Assembly (NCBI GenBank): GCA_963825075.1 | Contig: CAWGRX010000015.1 | Coordinates: 186,001 to 250,000, forward strand | Direction of reading: 5' to 3' | DNA: 64,000 nucleotides | Source: CAWAVN01 sp963825075 | Lineage (GTDB): Bacteria; Planctomycetota; Planctomycetia; Planctomycetales; Planctomycetaceae | In this document: positions 11,112 through 19,782 of the stretch, piece by piece | How the letters are laid out: each line of letters starts with the position of its first letter | How positions within the stretch are numbered: position 1 is the first letter of the stretch | Made by a program: the position numbers and the translations under genes | The notes under the pieces: model-generated | What the model was told of the DNA's origin: nothing | The model's input: the letters and a program-made list of their open reading frames with translations, nothing else | Databases searched by the model: none

Positions 11112-12578
11112 ATGTTAGTCATTCCTGGTCGCGCGGGACGGGACACTTGCGATGGCATTTCTCGCCGGAATTTGCTCCGGGTGGGCGGCTCGGCGATCGC
11201 CGGGCTGAGTCTGGCGAATTTGATCAAATCCGACCGCGCCCAGGCGGACGAAGCCGAAGGACGTTACGGCGGTCCCGGTTTTGGCAAAGCCAAGAGCGTG
11301 ATTCTGCTCTACCTGCAGGGCGGTCCGAGCCATCTGGATTTGTGGGATCCCAAGGAAAACGTGCCGGACAACGTCAAGAGCGTTTTCAAGAACATCTCCA
11401 CCAAGCTCTCGGGCGTCGAGTTCACCGAGAACCTGCCCAAGTTCTCCCAGGTCAACGACAAATGCACGATGATCCGCTCGATGAGCTACACGCCGATTGG
11501 CCTCTTTAATCACACGGCGGCGATTTATCAGATGCTCACGGGATACACCGCCGACAAAGTTAGCCCCTCCGGTCAGTTGGAGCCGCCCAGCCCGAAGGAC
11601 TTTCCGAACTTCGGCTGCAACATCATCAAGCTCAAGCCATCCAACGTGCCGATGCTGCCTTACGTGATGATGCCCCGGCCGCTGCAGGAAAGCAGCGTGA
11701 TCGGCAAGGCGGGGACGGCCGGCTTTTTGGGGCGGGCTTACGATCCGTATTATCTCTATCCGCCCGGCGATGATATGGACATGAAGAAGATGGAAAAGAT
11801 CAATGTGGACGATCTCACGCTGCGGCCCGAGATTACTTTAAGCCGGTTGGAACGCCGGGCCAGGCTGCGGGACCAGATCAATTCCAGCCTTCACGAGTTG
11901 GAACGAGCCGTCTCCAAGTACGACCTGGATGAATACTACGACAAAGCCCTGGGTTTGGTGCTGTCCGGCAAGGCCCGCGAAGCCTTCAACCTGGGGGCCG
12001 AGCCCAAGGAACTCCGCGAGAAATACGGCAACAACACCTTCGGGCAAAGCTGCCTCTTGGCTCGGCGTTTGATTGAAGCCGGCACTCGCGTGGTGGAAGT
12101 CAATTGGCCGAAGGTCGCCAACTCCAACAACCACTCCTGGGACGTGCACAGCGGCCTCACCAAACGCATGAAGGACCAGTCCGCCCCGATGCTAGATGCC
12201 GGGCTGTCGGCACTGCTCGCCGACATGGATGAGCGCGGGATGCTAAAAGACACGCTGGTCGTGGCGGTGGGAGAATTCGGCCGCAGTCCGAAACGCGGCG
12301 TGAGCACCTCCGGCAACAGCAACTCCAACGACGGCCGGGACCACTGGCCCTACTGCTACACGTCCGTCATCGCCGGGGCCGGCGTCAAACGCGGCTTCGT
12401 GTACGGCAAGTCCGACAAAACCGCCTCGGCTCCGGTCGAGAATCCGGTGCATCCCAACGACCTGCTGGCGACGATCTACCACAGCGTCGGCCTCAACCCC
12501 CGCCGGACGATCTACAACCATCTCAATCAGCCGCGCGAAATGGTCAAAGCCGACGCGATCACGGATATTCTGTCGTGA
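11112..12578 (+). CDS. DUF1501 family Tat-exported protein
   Basis: Member of the DUF1501 family, very numerous in planctomycetes and distantly related to the sulfatase/alkaline-phosphatase fold. The N-terminus has a twin-arginine signal (SRRNLLRVGGSAIAGLSLAN). Family motifs that follow are VILLYLQGGPSHLDLWDPK, MIRSMSYTPIGLFNHTAAI, VVEVNWPKVANSNNHSWDVH, VVAVGEFGRSPKRGV and GRDHWPYCYTSVIAGAGVKRGF. The 488 residues are full length, and GGAG lies seven bases upstream of the ATG. Its partner in many genomes, a DUF1549/DUF1553 cytochrome-like protein, is not beside it here. Biochemical role unknown. Confidence 0.92.
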   Translation: MLVIPGRAGRDTCDGISRRNLLRVGGSAIAGLSLANLIKSDRAQADEAEGRYGGPGFGKAKSVILLYLQGGPSHLDLWDPKENVPDNVKSVFKNISTKLSGVEFTENLPKFSQVNDKCTMIRSMSYTPIGLFNHTAAIYQMLTGYTADKVSPSGQLEPPSPKDFPNFGCNIIKLKPSNVPMLPYVMMPRPLQESSVIGKAGTAGFLGRAYDPYYLYPPGDDMDMKKMEKINVDDLTLRPEITLSRLERRARLRDQINSSLHELERAVSKYDLDEYYDKALGLVLSGKAREAFNLGAEPKELREKYGNNTFGQSCLLARRLIEAGTRVVEVNWPKVANSNNHSWDVHSGLTKRMKDQSAPMLDAGLSALLADMDERGMLKDTLVVAVGEFGRSPKRGVSTSGNSNSNDGRDHWPYCYTSVIAGAGVKRGFVYGKSDKTASAPVENPVHPNDLLATIYHSVGLNPRRTIYNHLNQPREMVKADAITDILS

Positions 12579-12624
12579 GCCAGCCGACTCGTCGCAACAA
12601 GAACTCCTGGGCGGCGAAGAAGTT

Positions 12625-13155
12625 ATGACTCACAGCGAGCGGATTATCGAACGGTCGATCACGGTATGGTCGGAGTGGTTGGGGCGGCGAATTATGACCG
12701 CCGACGGTGCGGCTCTACCGCGTGATGTACATCTCCAGGAGATCCGCATCGAGTTTTCGGAGAACTCACACCCCTACTTCCTTGGTTGGCAACAGGAGGA
12801 TGGAATGTCCGACGACATTCTGTTCCACTGGCTGTCGGTCCAACGTGTCTCACATTTTACCGAGAATTGTTTGGCAGCCCGCGCATTCCTCCCGGATTTG
12901 GGACGGATTGAGGGTTCGATTGTTCAACGGGTTGAGTTGTACGGCGACAAGGATGTCGATGCGATTGTCGCCGCCATCATTAAAGGCGATGGGGCCACGA
13001 TGGGAGTCGCAACGGCTCGGAAACTAACGAACGGCGATCGCTTTTCACATTTTGGCATCTCAGATTTGATCGTGACAAACGAAGAAGCAATGCGCCAGGA
13101 GTTGTCGCGTCAGAGTGTGGGGAGAATTATCGAGCTTGATGCGGCGGTTACCTAA
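12625..13155 (+). CDS. Hypothetical protein, 176 residues
   Basis: I do not recognise this protein. It is soluble, of mixed alpha/beta character, with no signal peptide, membrane segment or obvious catalytic motif. It begins MTHSERIIERSITVWSEWLG and contains two aromatic stretches (SHPYFLGWQQEDGMSDDILF and RFSHFGISDLIV). It starts 46 bases after the DUF1501 gene on the same strand and could share its transcript. Codon use resembles its neighbours, so it is probably a real chromosomal gene. Confidence 0.6.
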   Translation: MTHSERIIERSITVWSEWLGRRIMTADGAALPRDVHLQEIRIEFSENSHPYFLGWQQEDGMSDDILFHWLSVQRVSHFTENCLAARAFLPDLGRIEGSIVQRVELYGDKDVDAIVAAIIKGDGATMGVATARKLTNGDRFSHFGISDLIVTNEEAMRQELSRQSVGRIIELDAAVT

Positions 13156-13193
13156 TCTGATACGGCAACCCTAACCGGCGTATCACCGCGCAT

Positions 13194-13233
13194 AAAAAAA
13201 TCTCCCCACTCACTCGGATAGGTGAACGGGGAG
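13194..13233 (-). terminator. Rho-independent terminator for acs
   Basis: Read on the minus strand, CTCCCC pairs with GGGGAG (13202-13207 with 13228-13233), with further TCAC/GTGA pairing inside, and is followed by a run of seven T (13194-13200 as A on the plus strand). It lies about 140 bases past the acs stop codon in the correct orientation. On the plus strand the hairpin could also end the transcript of the 176-residue gene, but without a T tract. Confidence 0.75.
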
Positions 13234-13374
13234 GAAACTGCGTGTCGTCGGGGGGAATGATAGCTGGTAATGATCTCCGGAAATCAACACGCGATAATAA
13301 CGATGGTATTATGGCAAACGTTGTATTAATATTTCAAGTCATTTAACACATTTTTCAAAAAAAATCTGAAAATT

Positions 13375-15324
13375 TCATTCATCCTCTCCGCGGAGCTTGG
13401 CGAGGACGGAGTAGTCTTCCAGCGTCGTGGTGTCGCCGGCGCTTTCGCGGCCGGCGGCGATGTCGCGGAGCAGCCGACGCATGATTTTCCCGCTGCGGGT
13501 TTTGGGAACCGCGGCCGCGAAGCGGATTTCATCCGGCGTGGCGATGGCTCCAATTTGCTTGCGGACGTGCTGTTTAAGTTCCTCTTTGAGTTCTTCACTG
13601 CTTTCATCGACTTTCAACGTCACAAAGCAGCAAATGCCTTCGCCTTTCACTTCATGCGGAAAACCGACGACTGCGGCCTCGGCCACTTTGGGATGCGAGA
13701 CCAAAGCGCTTTCGACTTCCATCGTGCTTAGGCGGTGGCCGGAGACGTTCAAGACATCATCCACCCGGCCCATGACCCAGTAGTAGCCTTCTTCATCCCG
13801 GCGTGCCCCGTCGCCCGCGAAATAGCAACCTTTCACATCACTGAAGTAAGTGGACAGAAACCGCTCGTGATCTCCGTAGAGCGTGCGGAGCATGTGCGGC
13901 CAGGGCTGTCTCATCACCAACAGGCCCCCGGCGTTGTCCGGCAGGCTCGTGCCGTCTTTGGAGACAATGTCCGGCACCACACCGGGAAGGGGCTTGGTGC
14001 AACTGCCGGGCTTGGTGGCGGTGATGCCCGGCAGCGGGGAAATCATGATCCCGCCGGTCTCCGTCTGCCACCAGGTATCGACGATCGGGCACTGTTCGCG
14101 GCCGATGACGCGGTGATACCACATCCAGGCTTCGGGGTTGATCGGCTCGCCCACCGTGCCCAAGAGCCTCAGGCTGGACAGGTCGTGCTTGTTCGGCCAG
14201 TCTTCGCCCCAGCGAATGAACGACCGGATCGCCGTCGGCGCAGTGTAGAAAATGTTGACCTTATACTTCTCCACGATCTCCCAAAACCGGCCTTCGTTGG
14301 GCCAGTTGGGAGCGCCCTCGTACATCAGCGATGTTGCCCCGTTCGCTAAGGGGCCATAGACGATATAGCTGTGCCCCGTGATCCAGCCGATGTCGGCGGT
14401 GCACCAATAGGTGTCTCCATCTTTGAGATCGAAGACCCATTGGCTGGTCAGCATCGTGCCCAGCATGTAGCCGGCGGTGGTGTGCAGAACGCCTTTGGGT
14501 TTGCCCGTGCTGCCTGAGGTGTAAAGGATAAACAGCGGATGCTCGGAATCGAGTTCCGCGGGGTCGCAGTCGGCGGAGGCTTCTTCCATCAGGTCATGCC
14601 ACCAAAAGTCCCGATCGGGTTGCATGCTGACGTCGCCTCCCGTCCGTTTGACGACCACGACCTTTTCGACCGAAGGTGATTTGGCCATGCTCTCATCGAC
14701 GTTGGCTTTCAAGGGGACTTCCTTGCCCCGCCGCCAGCCGCCGTCGGCCGTGACGACGAGTTTCGATTGGGCATCGGTATTCCTATCGGAGATGGCCTCG
14801 GCACTGAACCCGCCGAAGATGATCGAATGCGTCGCCCCGATCCGGGCGCAGGCGAGCATGGCGATCGCGAGTTCGGGGATCATCGGCATGTAGAGTGTGA
14901 CGCGGTCCCCAGTCTCGATCCCCAATGTTTTCAGCACGTTGGCGAATTGGCAGACTTCGCGGTGCAGATCCTGATACGTCAAGACACGGGTGTCGCCCGG
15001 TTCGCCTTCCCAGACGATCGCGGCTTTGTTCTTCCGCCAAGAGTTCAAATGCCGATCCAGGCATTGATACGAGGCGTTGATCTTCCCGCCCAAAAACCAC
15101 TTCGTCTCCGGCATCTGGCCGTCGAGCACCTTGTCGTATTTTTTGAACCAGGTCAGGTTCTCGGCCATCTCGCCCCAGAACTCGGCGGGCTTGTCCTTCG
15201 CCCGCTGCCACATGTCCTGGTACTGGGCTTCGCTGGAAATGTTGGCTTTCTCGGCAAACTCCGCGGGCGGCGGAAACTTGCGGGTCTCGTGGAGGACATT
15301 TTCAATCTGGTCGCTGGAACTCAT
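13375..15324 (-). CDS. acs: Acetyl-CoA synthetase (AMP-forming)
   Basis: Activates acetate with ATP and CoA through an acetyl-adenylate. Clear motifs are the adenylation P-loop FILYTSGSTGKPKGVLHTT, WCTADIGWITGHSY, the acyl-binding region IVDTWWQTETGGIM, the hinge and DG motif YYWVMGRVDDVLNVSGHR, and the C-terminal PKTRSGKIMRRLLR, whose Lys is the usual acetylation-controlled catalytic residue. The frame is open up to 15441, but the start at 15324 (MSSSDQIENVLHETR) has AGGAGAG eight bases upstream and gives the usual length of about 650 residues. A palindromic repeat lies only about 25 bases upstream of this start, in the leader. Transcription probably ends at the hairpin near 13200. Confidence 0.96.
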   Translation of the reverse strand: MSSSDQIENVLHETRKFPPPAEFAEKANISSEAQYQDMWQRAKDKPAEFWGEMAENLTWFKKYDKVLDGQMPETKWFLGGKINASYQCLDRHLNSWRKNKAAIVWEGEPGDTRVLTYQDLHREVCQFANVLKTLGIETGDRVTLYMPMIPELAIAMLACARIGATHSIIFGGFSAEAISDRNTDAQSKLVVTADGGWRRGKEVPLKANVDESMAKSPSVEKVVVVKRTGGDVSMQPDRDFWWHDLMEEASADCDPAELDSEHPLFILYTSGSTGKPKGVLHTTAGYMLGTMLTSQWVFDLKDGDTYWCTADIGWITGHSYIVYGPLANGATSLMYEGAPNWPNEGRFWEIVEKYKVNIFYTAPTAIRSFIRWGEDWPNKHDLSSLRLLGTVGEPINPEAWMWYHRVIGREQCPIVDTWWQTETGGIMISPLPGITATKPGSCTKPLPGVVPDIVSKDGTSLPDNAGGLLVMRQPWPHMLRTLYGDHERFLSTYFSDVKGCYFAGDGARRDEEGYYWVMGRVDDVLNVSGHRLSTMEVESALVSHPKVAEAAVVGFPHEVKGEGICCFVTLKVDESSEELKEELKQHVRKQIGAIATPDEIRFAAAVPKTRSGKIMRRLLRDIAAGRESAGDTTTLEDYSVLAKLRGEDE

Positions 15325-15349
15325 GGCTGCTCTCTCCTGTGGGCTTTTA

Positions 15350-15470
15350 GGATCGTTCGAGAAATAACTGTCCTGCAAAAGTGAGCGGCAAGGCGCTAGC
15401 AGCCGGTTTTCCCCATCCGAAGAACCGGTGGCTAGCGCCATTCCGCTCAGTTATTTATCGAACGAGGCTT
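15350..15470. repeat. Palindromic MITE-like element, copy 1 (acs leader)
   Basis: About 120 bp forming a nearly complete palindrome. The outer arms are GTTCGAGAAATAACTG (from about 15354) and its inverse CAGTTATTTATCGAAC (to about 15463). Inside, GAGCGG, GGCGCTAGC and CCGGTT at 15383-15408 pair with AACCGG, GCTAGCGCC and CCGCTC at 15423-15448. The left outer arm is close to the ends of a second element at 16482-16602. There is no coding capacity. It sits between the acs start codon and anything upstream, so it must be part of the acs leader or promoter region. Confidence 0.75.
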
Positions 15471-15828
15471 AGCGATACACAAACCGCAACTCCAGGCAAT
15501 TCCGAAGTCCTCAGAACCGGACTCAGTCCTCCGGCAAAACAGAGGACCCAATTGCACAAATCAATACGAATGGATGGAAAGGAATTGTGAGTTTAGACCC
15601 AATCTAAAAGAGTGTCAACGAGGCGGAAAAGGCTTGCGAAGAGGAAGGTGTAAAGCGAACGGCACAGAAACCGCGAATTGCCTGGATTGCCCGTGGGATC
15701 AAGATTCCTTGTTGAAATCGAGATCGTGAACAGTATTATCGGAACATAAGCGGTTGGTCCCGCTTTGACATTCGTGCCCGACCCAGACGACAAGGTGTTG
15801 CCGTAGAATAAAAAGGGACGATTTCGAT
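15471..15828. other. Non-coding interval, 358 bp
   Basis: Between the first palindromic element and the broken DUF6998-like gene. I see no credible gene or RNA here. A promoter for the downstream gene probably lies in the last 100 bases, but no convincing -35/-10 pair stands out. Confidence 0.4.
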
Positions 15829-16481
15829 ATGGCCCTGACGCAGATGCAGCTCATCCAATCCCTCGGCGAGGCGATGGCTTGGTTCGAGCGCGAACTGAAT
15901 TGGGGCGTGCGGCCAACCGAACTCCGGCATCTGTGCGGACGGATCGGCGAGCTTTATGCCGCGCTGATTACCAACGGCCAGATGGCGACCGAGGTCAATC
16001 AGGAAGGTTACGATGTAGTGAGCGGCGACGGGGGAACGAATCTCTGTGTAGACAACCGCCATTGATGGGAACCGCCGGCCATGTCGCATTTAAATGCGAA
16101 CTCGCTCGAATACGTGGACCGCGTGATTGTTCTTCGGATCAATACCGAAGAAATGCAAGTCGAAACCCTTTTACATGCGCCGCTTTCCGACGCACTTGAA
16201 TTAATGTCGGATGAGAAGGGAGGCAAAAAAGATTTGCCACTCAGCCGGTTGGTGAAGAAATCGAAGCCCGCTTCCGAATTGAAGGTTGTCAAGGTTGTCA
16301 AATTCGACGATTATAGGATTCGCGAATTGGAAAACGGCCGCATCGAGGTGGAGCGCGCGGGGTCCCTTGTTGTTCCAGTGAAGCCGGCCCTGAGGGAACT
16401 GGCAAAACGGTTCAATGTCAGTTTGTTGAACAGCAACGGCAATCCGCTCAACACCCGGCAACTCGGGAGCCAGCTCATTAA
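15829..16481 (+). pseudogene. DUF6998-like gene, broken by stop and frameshifts
   Basis: The first 68 codons read as a well-formed protein (MALTQMQLIQSLGEAMAWFE, then LRHLCGRIGELYAALITNGQ). The last 130 codons do too (NANSLEYVDRVIVLRINTEE, RIRELENGRIEVERAG, LNTRQLGSQLIK). Between them the expected core is spread over three frames: ERISV followed by a TAG where Lys is expected and then TTA in one frame, MGTAGHVAF in the next, and NANSLEY back in the first. Comparison with DUF6998 proteins, which I recall as carrying an ISVKTT segment at this point, suggests one gene of about 220 residues. The 3' end runs straight into the second palindromic element, which replaces the natural C-terminus. A frameshift-rich read error cannot be excluded, but a stop plus several shifts plus an insertion point to a true pseudogene. 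Confidence 0.7.
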
Positions 16482-16602
16482 GGATCACTCGAAAAATAGT
16501 TGTCGCATTTATCAGCCGTGTGGCGCTAGCCCCGGTTCACGGAGATAACCGGACGCGAGCGCGTTCCGGCTAATGTTCGGACAGTAATTTCTCGAACCAT
16601 CC
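16482..16602. repeat. Palindromic MITE-like element, copy 2
   Basis: About 121 bp with inverted ends: GGATcacTCGAaAAATagtTG on the left (16482) and the inverse of GGATggTTCGAgAAATtacT on the right (ending 16602). Inside, GGCGCTAGCCCCGGTT pairs with AACCGGACGCGAGCGCG around a nine-base loop. The ends match copy 1 at 15350. It interrupts the last codons of the DUF6998-like gene (after QLIK). It has no open frame, so if mobile it depends on a transposase elsewhere. Confidence 0.75.
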
Positions 16603-16698
16603 TAAGAGCATTCAGGAACGCTGAACCCCGTCCCCAAAAAAAGCCCACTTGAGAATCTTGCGAAAACCGCACGCGTCGGTTACGTTACAAACCAGCCA

Positions 16699-16783
16699 GC
16701 CGGAGTGGCGGAATCGGCAGACGCGCTGGATTCAAAATCCAGTGAGGGTAAACCTCGTGGGGGTTCGAGTCCCCCCTCCGGTA
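16699..16783 (+). tRNA. tRNA-Leu (anticodon CAA)
   Basis: The acceptor stem GCCGGAG (16699-16705) pairs with CTCCGGT (16776-16782), including one G-U pair, with discriminator A at 16783. The anticodon arm is CTGGA-TTCAAAA-TCCAG, giving anticodon CAA. A long variable arm (GTGAGGGTAAACCTCGT), as in class II leucine tRNAs, and a T arm GGGGG-TTCGAGT-CCCCC complete it. No CCA is encoded. Its 3' half doubles as the left attachment site of the island, and an exact copy of that half lies at 26685-26743. Confidence 0.95.
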
Positions 16784-16785
16784 CT
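16727..16785 (+). repeat. attL: island attachment site in the tRNA-Leu 3' half
   Basis: These 59 bases, from the anticodon stem to two bases past the discriminator, are repeated without mismatch at 26685-26743 in the same orientation. An integrase gene starts 110 bases downstream. This is the classic arrangement of an element integrated into a tRNA 3' end that rebuilds the tRNA on one side. Confidence 0.93.
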
Positions 16786-16820
16786 AATCACAAATCCTTA
16801 AATGATGAAGGGTTGTGATA
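16786..16820 (+). terminator. Hairpin after tRNA-Leu, supplied by the island
   Basis: ATCACAAATCCTT and AAGGGTTGTGAT form an inverted repeat around AAATGATG directly after attL. It probably ends the tRNA transcript, replacing the original hairpin now 10 kb away at 26751-26785. There is no long T tract, so efficiency is uncertain. Confidence 0.45.
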
Positions 16821-16892
16821 AATGCTTTAAGCCGGTGTTCTTGATTGAACCAATGGAATTTTCTTCCTTGGGCACAAATTAGGAACACGTCA

Positions 16893-17972
16893 ATGGCTTC
16901 TATCTCAAAGGTTGGGCGCAAATTCTCGATCCGCTTCCGGTACATGGGAACGCAATATCGGGTTACGGTGGAAAGCGAATCAAAAGCCGAATCCGTCCGA
17001 TTGGTGATCGAAAACACACTCACGGATTTGGAACTCGGAAGGCTTTCCCTACCCGTTGGAACCGACGTTGCGAAGTTCATAGCGTCTGGTGGGAAAACCC
17101 CGGCTCTCTCCCCTCCAACCCTCTCCAATCTCATCGAACGGTGGGAATCTCAGCGAAACGCTGCCGAAACAACTCAAAGGGTTGATTGTGTCCGTTGTGG
17201 GCATCTCAAACGGCATTTGGGTGCTCAGAGAATTGATTCGCTCACAATCGAAAAATACATCAAGAGACGATCCCGGAAGGTTTCACGGAAAACCATAAAG
17301 AAAGAACTGGTCACGCTCTCAACGGTTCTGAATTTCGCTCAGACGCTCGGATATGCCGTTCCCGGCCCGATACTCTCCCAATGCCGATTACCCCTCTCAG
17401 ACCAGCACAGGCCGTTTACGAGTCTCTCTGAAGCTACGGATGGCCGATGTGTCCTTCTCAATTCGGAAGAGGTTGGAAAACTCCGGGGAACGGTCCGAAA
17501 GAACGGGAGCGAACTGATTGCCGATGCGGTGGATTTTATTTCCTTCACGGGGGTAAGGCGTTCCGAACTGTGCCGAATCCAACCCGCCGACGTTCAACTT
17601 CCAAACAAATCCATCACGATCCGAGAGAAAAAACGGAAACACGGGAGCATCACGTTTCGCACGTTGCCGATTCATTCCGAGATACTTCCCTTGCTCCAAC
17701 GGCGTTTGAAGATGGGGCGGGAGTTCCTTTTCACCAATTCCGTTCACACGCTCACCAGCGGCTTTCAGGAAGCCGTTAAAGGCACGGCATTTGATCTCAA
17801 AGGGTTTGGCTTTCATGTGCTCCGGCACAGCGTAGCATCTCAACTATTGGCCAAAGGGATTCCCCCGGTGACGGTAGCTGCGTTGCTTGGGCATGCTTCA
17901 GTTTCGACCACGCTGCAAATCTACGCCCACGCATTCGACACAGAAACGAGAAAGGCGGTTGACCTTTTGTGA
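16893..17972 (+). CDS. Tyrosine recombinase, integrase of the tRNA-Leu island
   Basis: Site-specific recombinase expected to catalyse integration and excision between attL and attR. An arm-binding-type N-terminus (ISKVGRKFSIRFRYMGTQYR) is followed by a SAM-like core-binding domain and the catalytic domain. The latter has FISFTGVRRSEL (Arg at about 222 of 359), a KRKHGS region, GFHVLRHSVASQL (His 308, Arg 311), LLGHASVSTTLQIYAHAF (His 334, Tyr 344). All expected catalytic residues are present, so it may be active. The start at 16893 has AGGAAC ten bases upstream; an upstream in-frame ATG at 16845 has no ribosome site. It is transcribed away from the tRNA. Confidence 0.93.
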   Translation: MASISKVGRKFSIRFRYMGTQYRVTVESESKAESVRLVIENTLTDLELGRLSLPVGTDVAKFIASGGKTPALSPPTLSNLIERWESQRNAAETTQRVDCVRCGHLKRHLGAQRIDSLTIEKYIKRRSRKVSRKTIKKELVTLSTVLNFAQTLGYAVPGPILSQCRLPLSDQHRPFTSLSEATDGRCVLLNSEEVGKLRGTVRKNGSELIADAVDFISFTGVRRSELCRIQPADVQLPNKSITIREKKRKHGSITFRTLPIHSEILPLLQRRLKMGREFLFTNSVHTLTSGFQEAVKGTAFDLKGFGFHVLRHSVASQLLAKGIPPVTVAALLGHASVSTTLQIYAHAFDTETRKAVDLL

Positions 17973-18085
17973 GCGAGTGAACATGGTTGGCCAAAAAATG
18001 AAAAGGCGAACTTAATTTGACAAAGTGTGTCCAAACCTTTTTAATGCAGAACACAAATCTCTGAACATGGGAGCATATCGTCGCA

Positions 18086-18763
18086 ATGGACAAACAATCC
18101 GCAATTTCCCAACTGGAAGCCGTTATGCATGAATATGAGGTATGGAAGGGTGCATGGAATAAAAGTAGCGCAGTCGGCAGACAAACTAGTCCTGACTTGC
18201 GCCTTGGCCTACATGCCTGCAATGTCCGATTGCGAGCCACATTGAACCGGCTTGCCCCACCGGGAAGCCCATACGTCGCCGCTCTCCAGAGTGTTTCGCT
18301 AGATGGTCTTGAAGAAATAAGTAGATTGGCCGGGAGTGTGACTGCACTTTTGGCGGATTATCGTGCAGATTGCTTGGTGACTTATCGAGAGTTAATCAAT
18401 GCGGAGCTCTACAGCGATTTCTTGAGCATGGCAGAACACCTGCTGCGTGAACAATCCCTCAAGGAACCCGCTGCGGTGATTGCAGGCAGTGTTTTGGAAG
18501 AACAACTGAGAAAGTTGTGCGATAAGAATAAAATTGATACAAAAATCACCAAAGACGGAAAACAACTGCCCAAAAAGCCAACTGTGATAAATGCTGAGTT
18601 AAAAAAGGCGAGTGTCTACAACCTCAACGAACATAAACAGGTTGAAGCGTGGCTTGGGATTCGCAACAGTGCTGCGCACGGGAAATATGACGAGTTTGAT
18701 GAAATGCAAGTAAGCGTGATGATCCGCGGACTCAGAGAGTTCTTGAGCAGGTTTCCGGCGTGA
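18086..18763 (+). CDS. HEPN-like hypothetical protein, 225 residues
   Basis: I do not recognise the family with certainty. The protein is almost entirely helical. Its C-terminal half reads AGSVLEEQLRKLCDKNKID, then a basic linker, then VEAWLGIRNSAAHGKYDEFD. The R-N-x-x-A-H sequence matches the RX4-6H motif of HEPN domains, which are often RNases in defence and toxin-antitoxin systems. It is the first gene after the integrase on the same strand. No antitoxin or nucleotidyltransferase partner is beside it; the next gene is on the opposite strand and ends 16 bases away. A role in defence is an inference from motif and location. Confidence 0.6.
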   Translation: MDKQSAISQLEAVMHEYEVWKGAWNKSSAVGRQTSPDLRLGLHACNVRLRATLNRLAPPGSPYVAALQSVSLDGLEEISRLAGSVTALLADYRADCLVTYRELINAELYSDFLSMAEHLLREQSLKEPAAVIAGSVLEEQLRKLCDKNKIDTKITKDGKQLPKKPTVINAELKKASVYNLNEHKQVEAWLGIRNSAAHGKYDEFDEMQVSVMIRGLREFLSRFPA

Positions 18764-19782
18764 ATATGGATAGCATACTTAAATTACTACATATCCCAAG
18801 AGCCTATCTTTTCCATTTACCCGATCTTTCTCTTTGTCAATAAGGTTAAATCCCCTCAATGATTTGATGTGTTTGCGGGCCGTATCTTCACTCAGTCCCA
18901 AGATCCTCGCAATTTCCTTAGTCTTGATCGGCCCATTCTCCTGCACGCACTTAAGAACTCGTGACAGGTTATCTTTTGTGTGACCATGAGACCGCAGGAG
19001 GGTTATCAATTTGCTTTCGATAATCACAGGCACATCAGGGTTTTCAAATGGTTCGCAAGCCCCAACTATCATGCATTCAATACCGCTCTCCAAGAACAAC
19101 CTAGCACGTCCGACGTATTGAGACATTTCCGAATGATTGAGAGTGGACGCGGAAAACTCCCATTCTGGATTCGCATAACTTGAAATCTCGTATTCGACAG
19201 GTTCTCCATCAGGGCCAAATGCTTTGCATGTCTTTTTGATCCAATCAGGCTTTTTTATCGCCTCATCAGCTTTCCCCCGTTGCAGGAGATTTAATTGCAC
19301 GCCGATCGGATTAACTCTGTATTGGCCGATGACAACCAGACAATCATACTTTGAATGAATCTCGTTGCTCCCTTTCGATAAGACAGACCCGAAGTGCGAA
19401 AGAAGATGGATTTCTTTATCCCTCAAGAGCCTTTCCTTCCTCAAGGCGTCGGCATGTTTCTTATATGTAATGACCGCCAAACGCCGATCGGGGTACATCT
19501 TCAGAATCCATTCAACGGCGCATCGTATTCTATCCTGTGTGCGGGGATTAGACTTGGCAAGATTAAAGACATAATGTTTGCATGGGTGTTTTGGTTTAAG
19601 ATCAAACGCCGGAGTAATGTTCTGAACTTTCAGGCCGGTAACCTCCTCCAATACCCGTTGATTAGCTGTAGCATCTGAATAAAGCACAACGGGCGACTTG
19701 GGCAAATTCGGATGATTGCACGTAAGGAATTTCCGGCCATTCATCTCAGTTCTGCAAATCAACTTTGTTCTCCCACATAATA

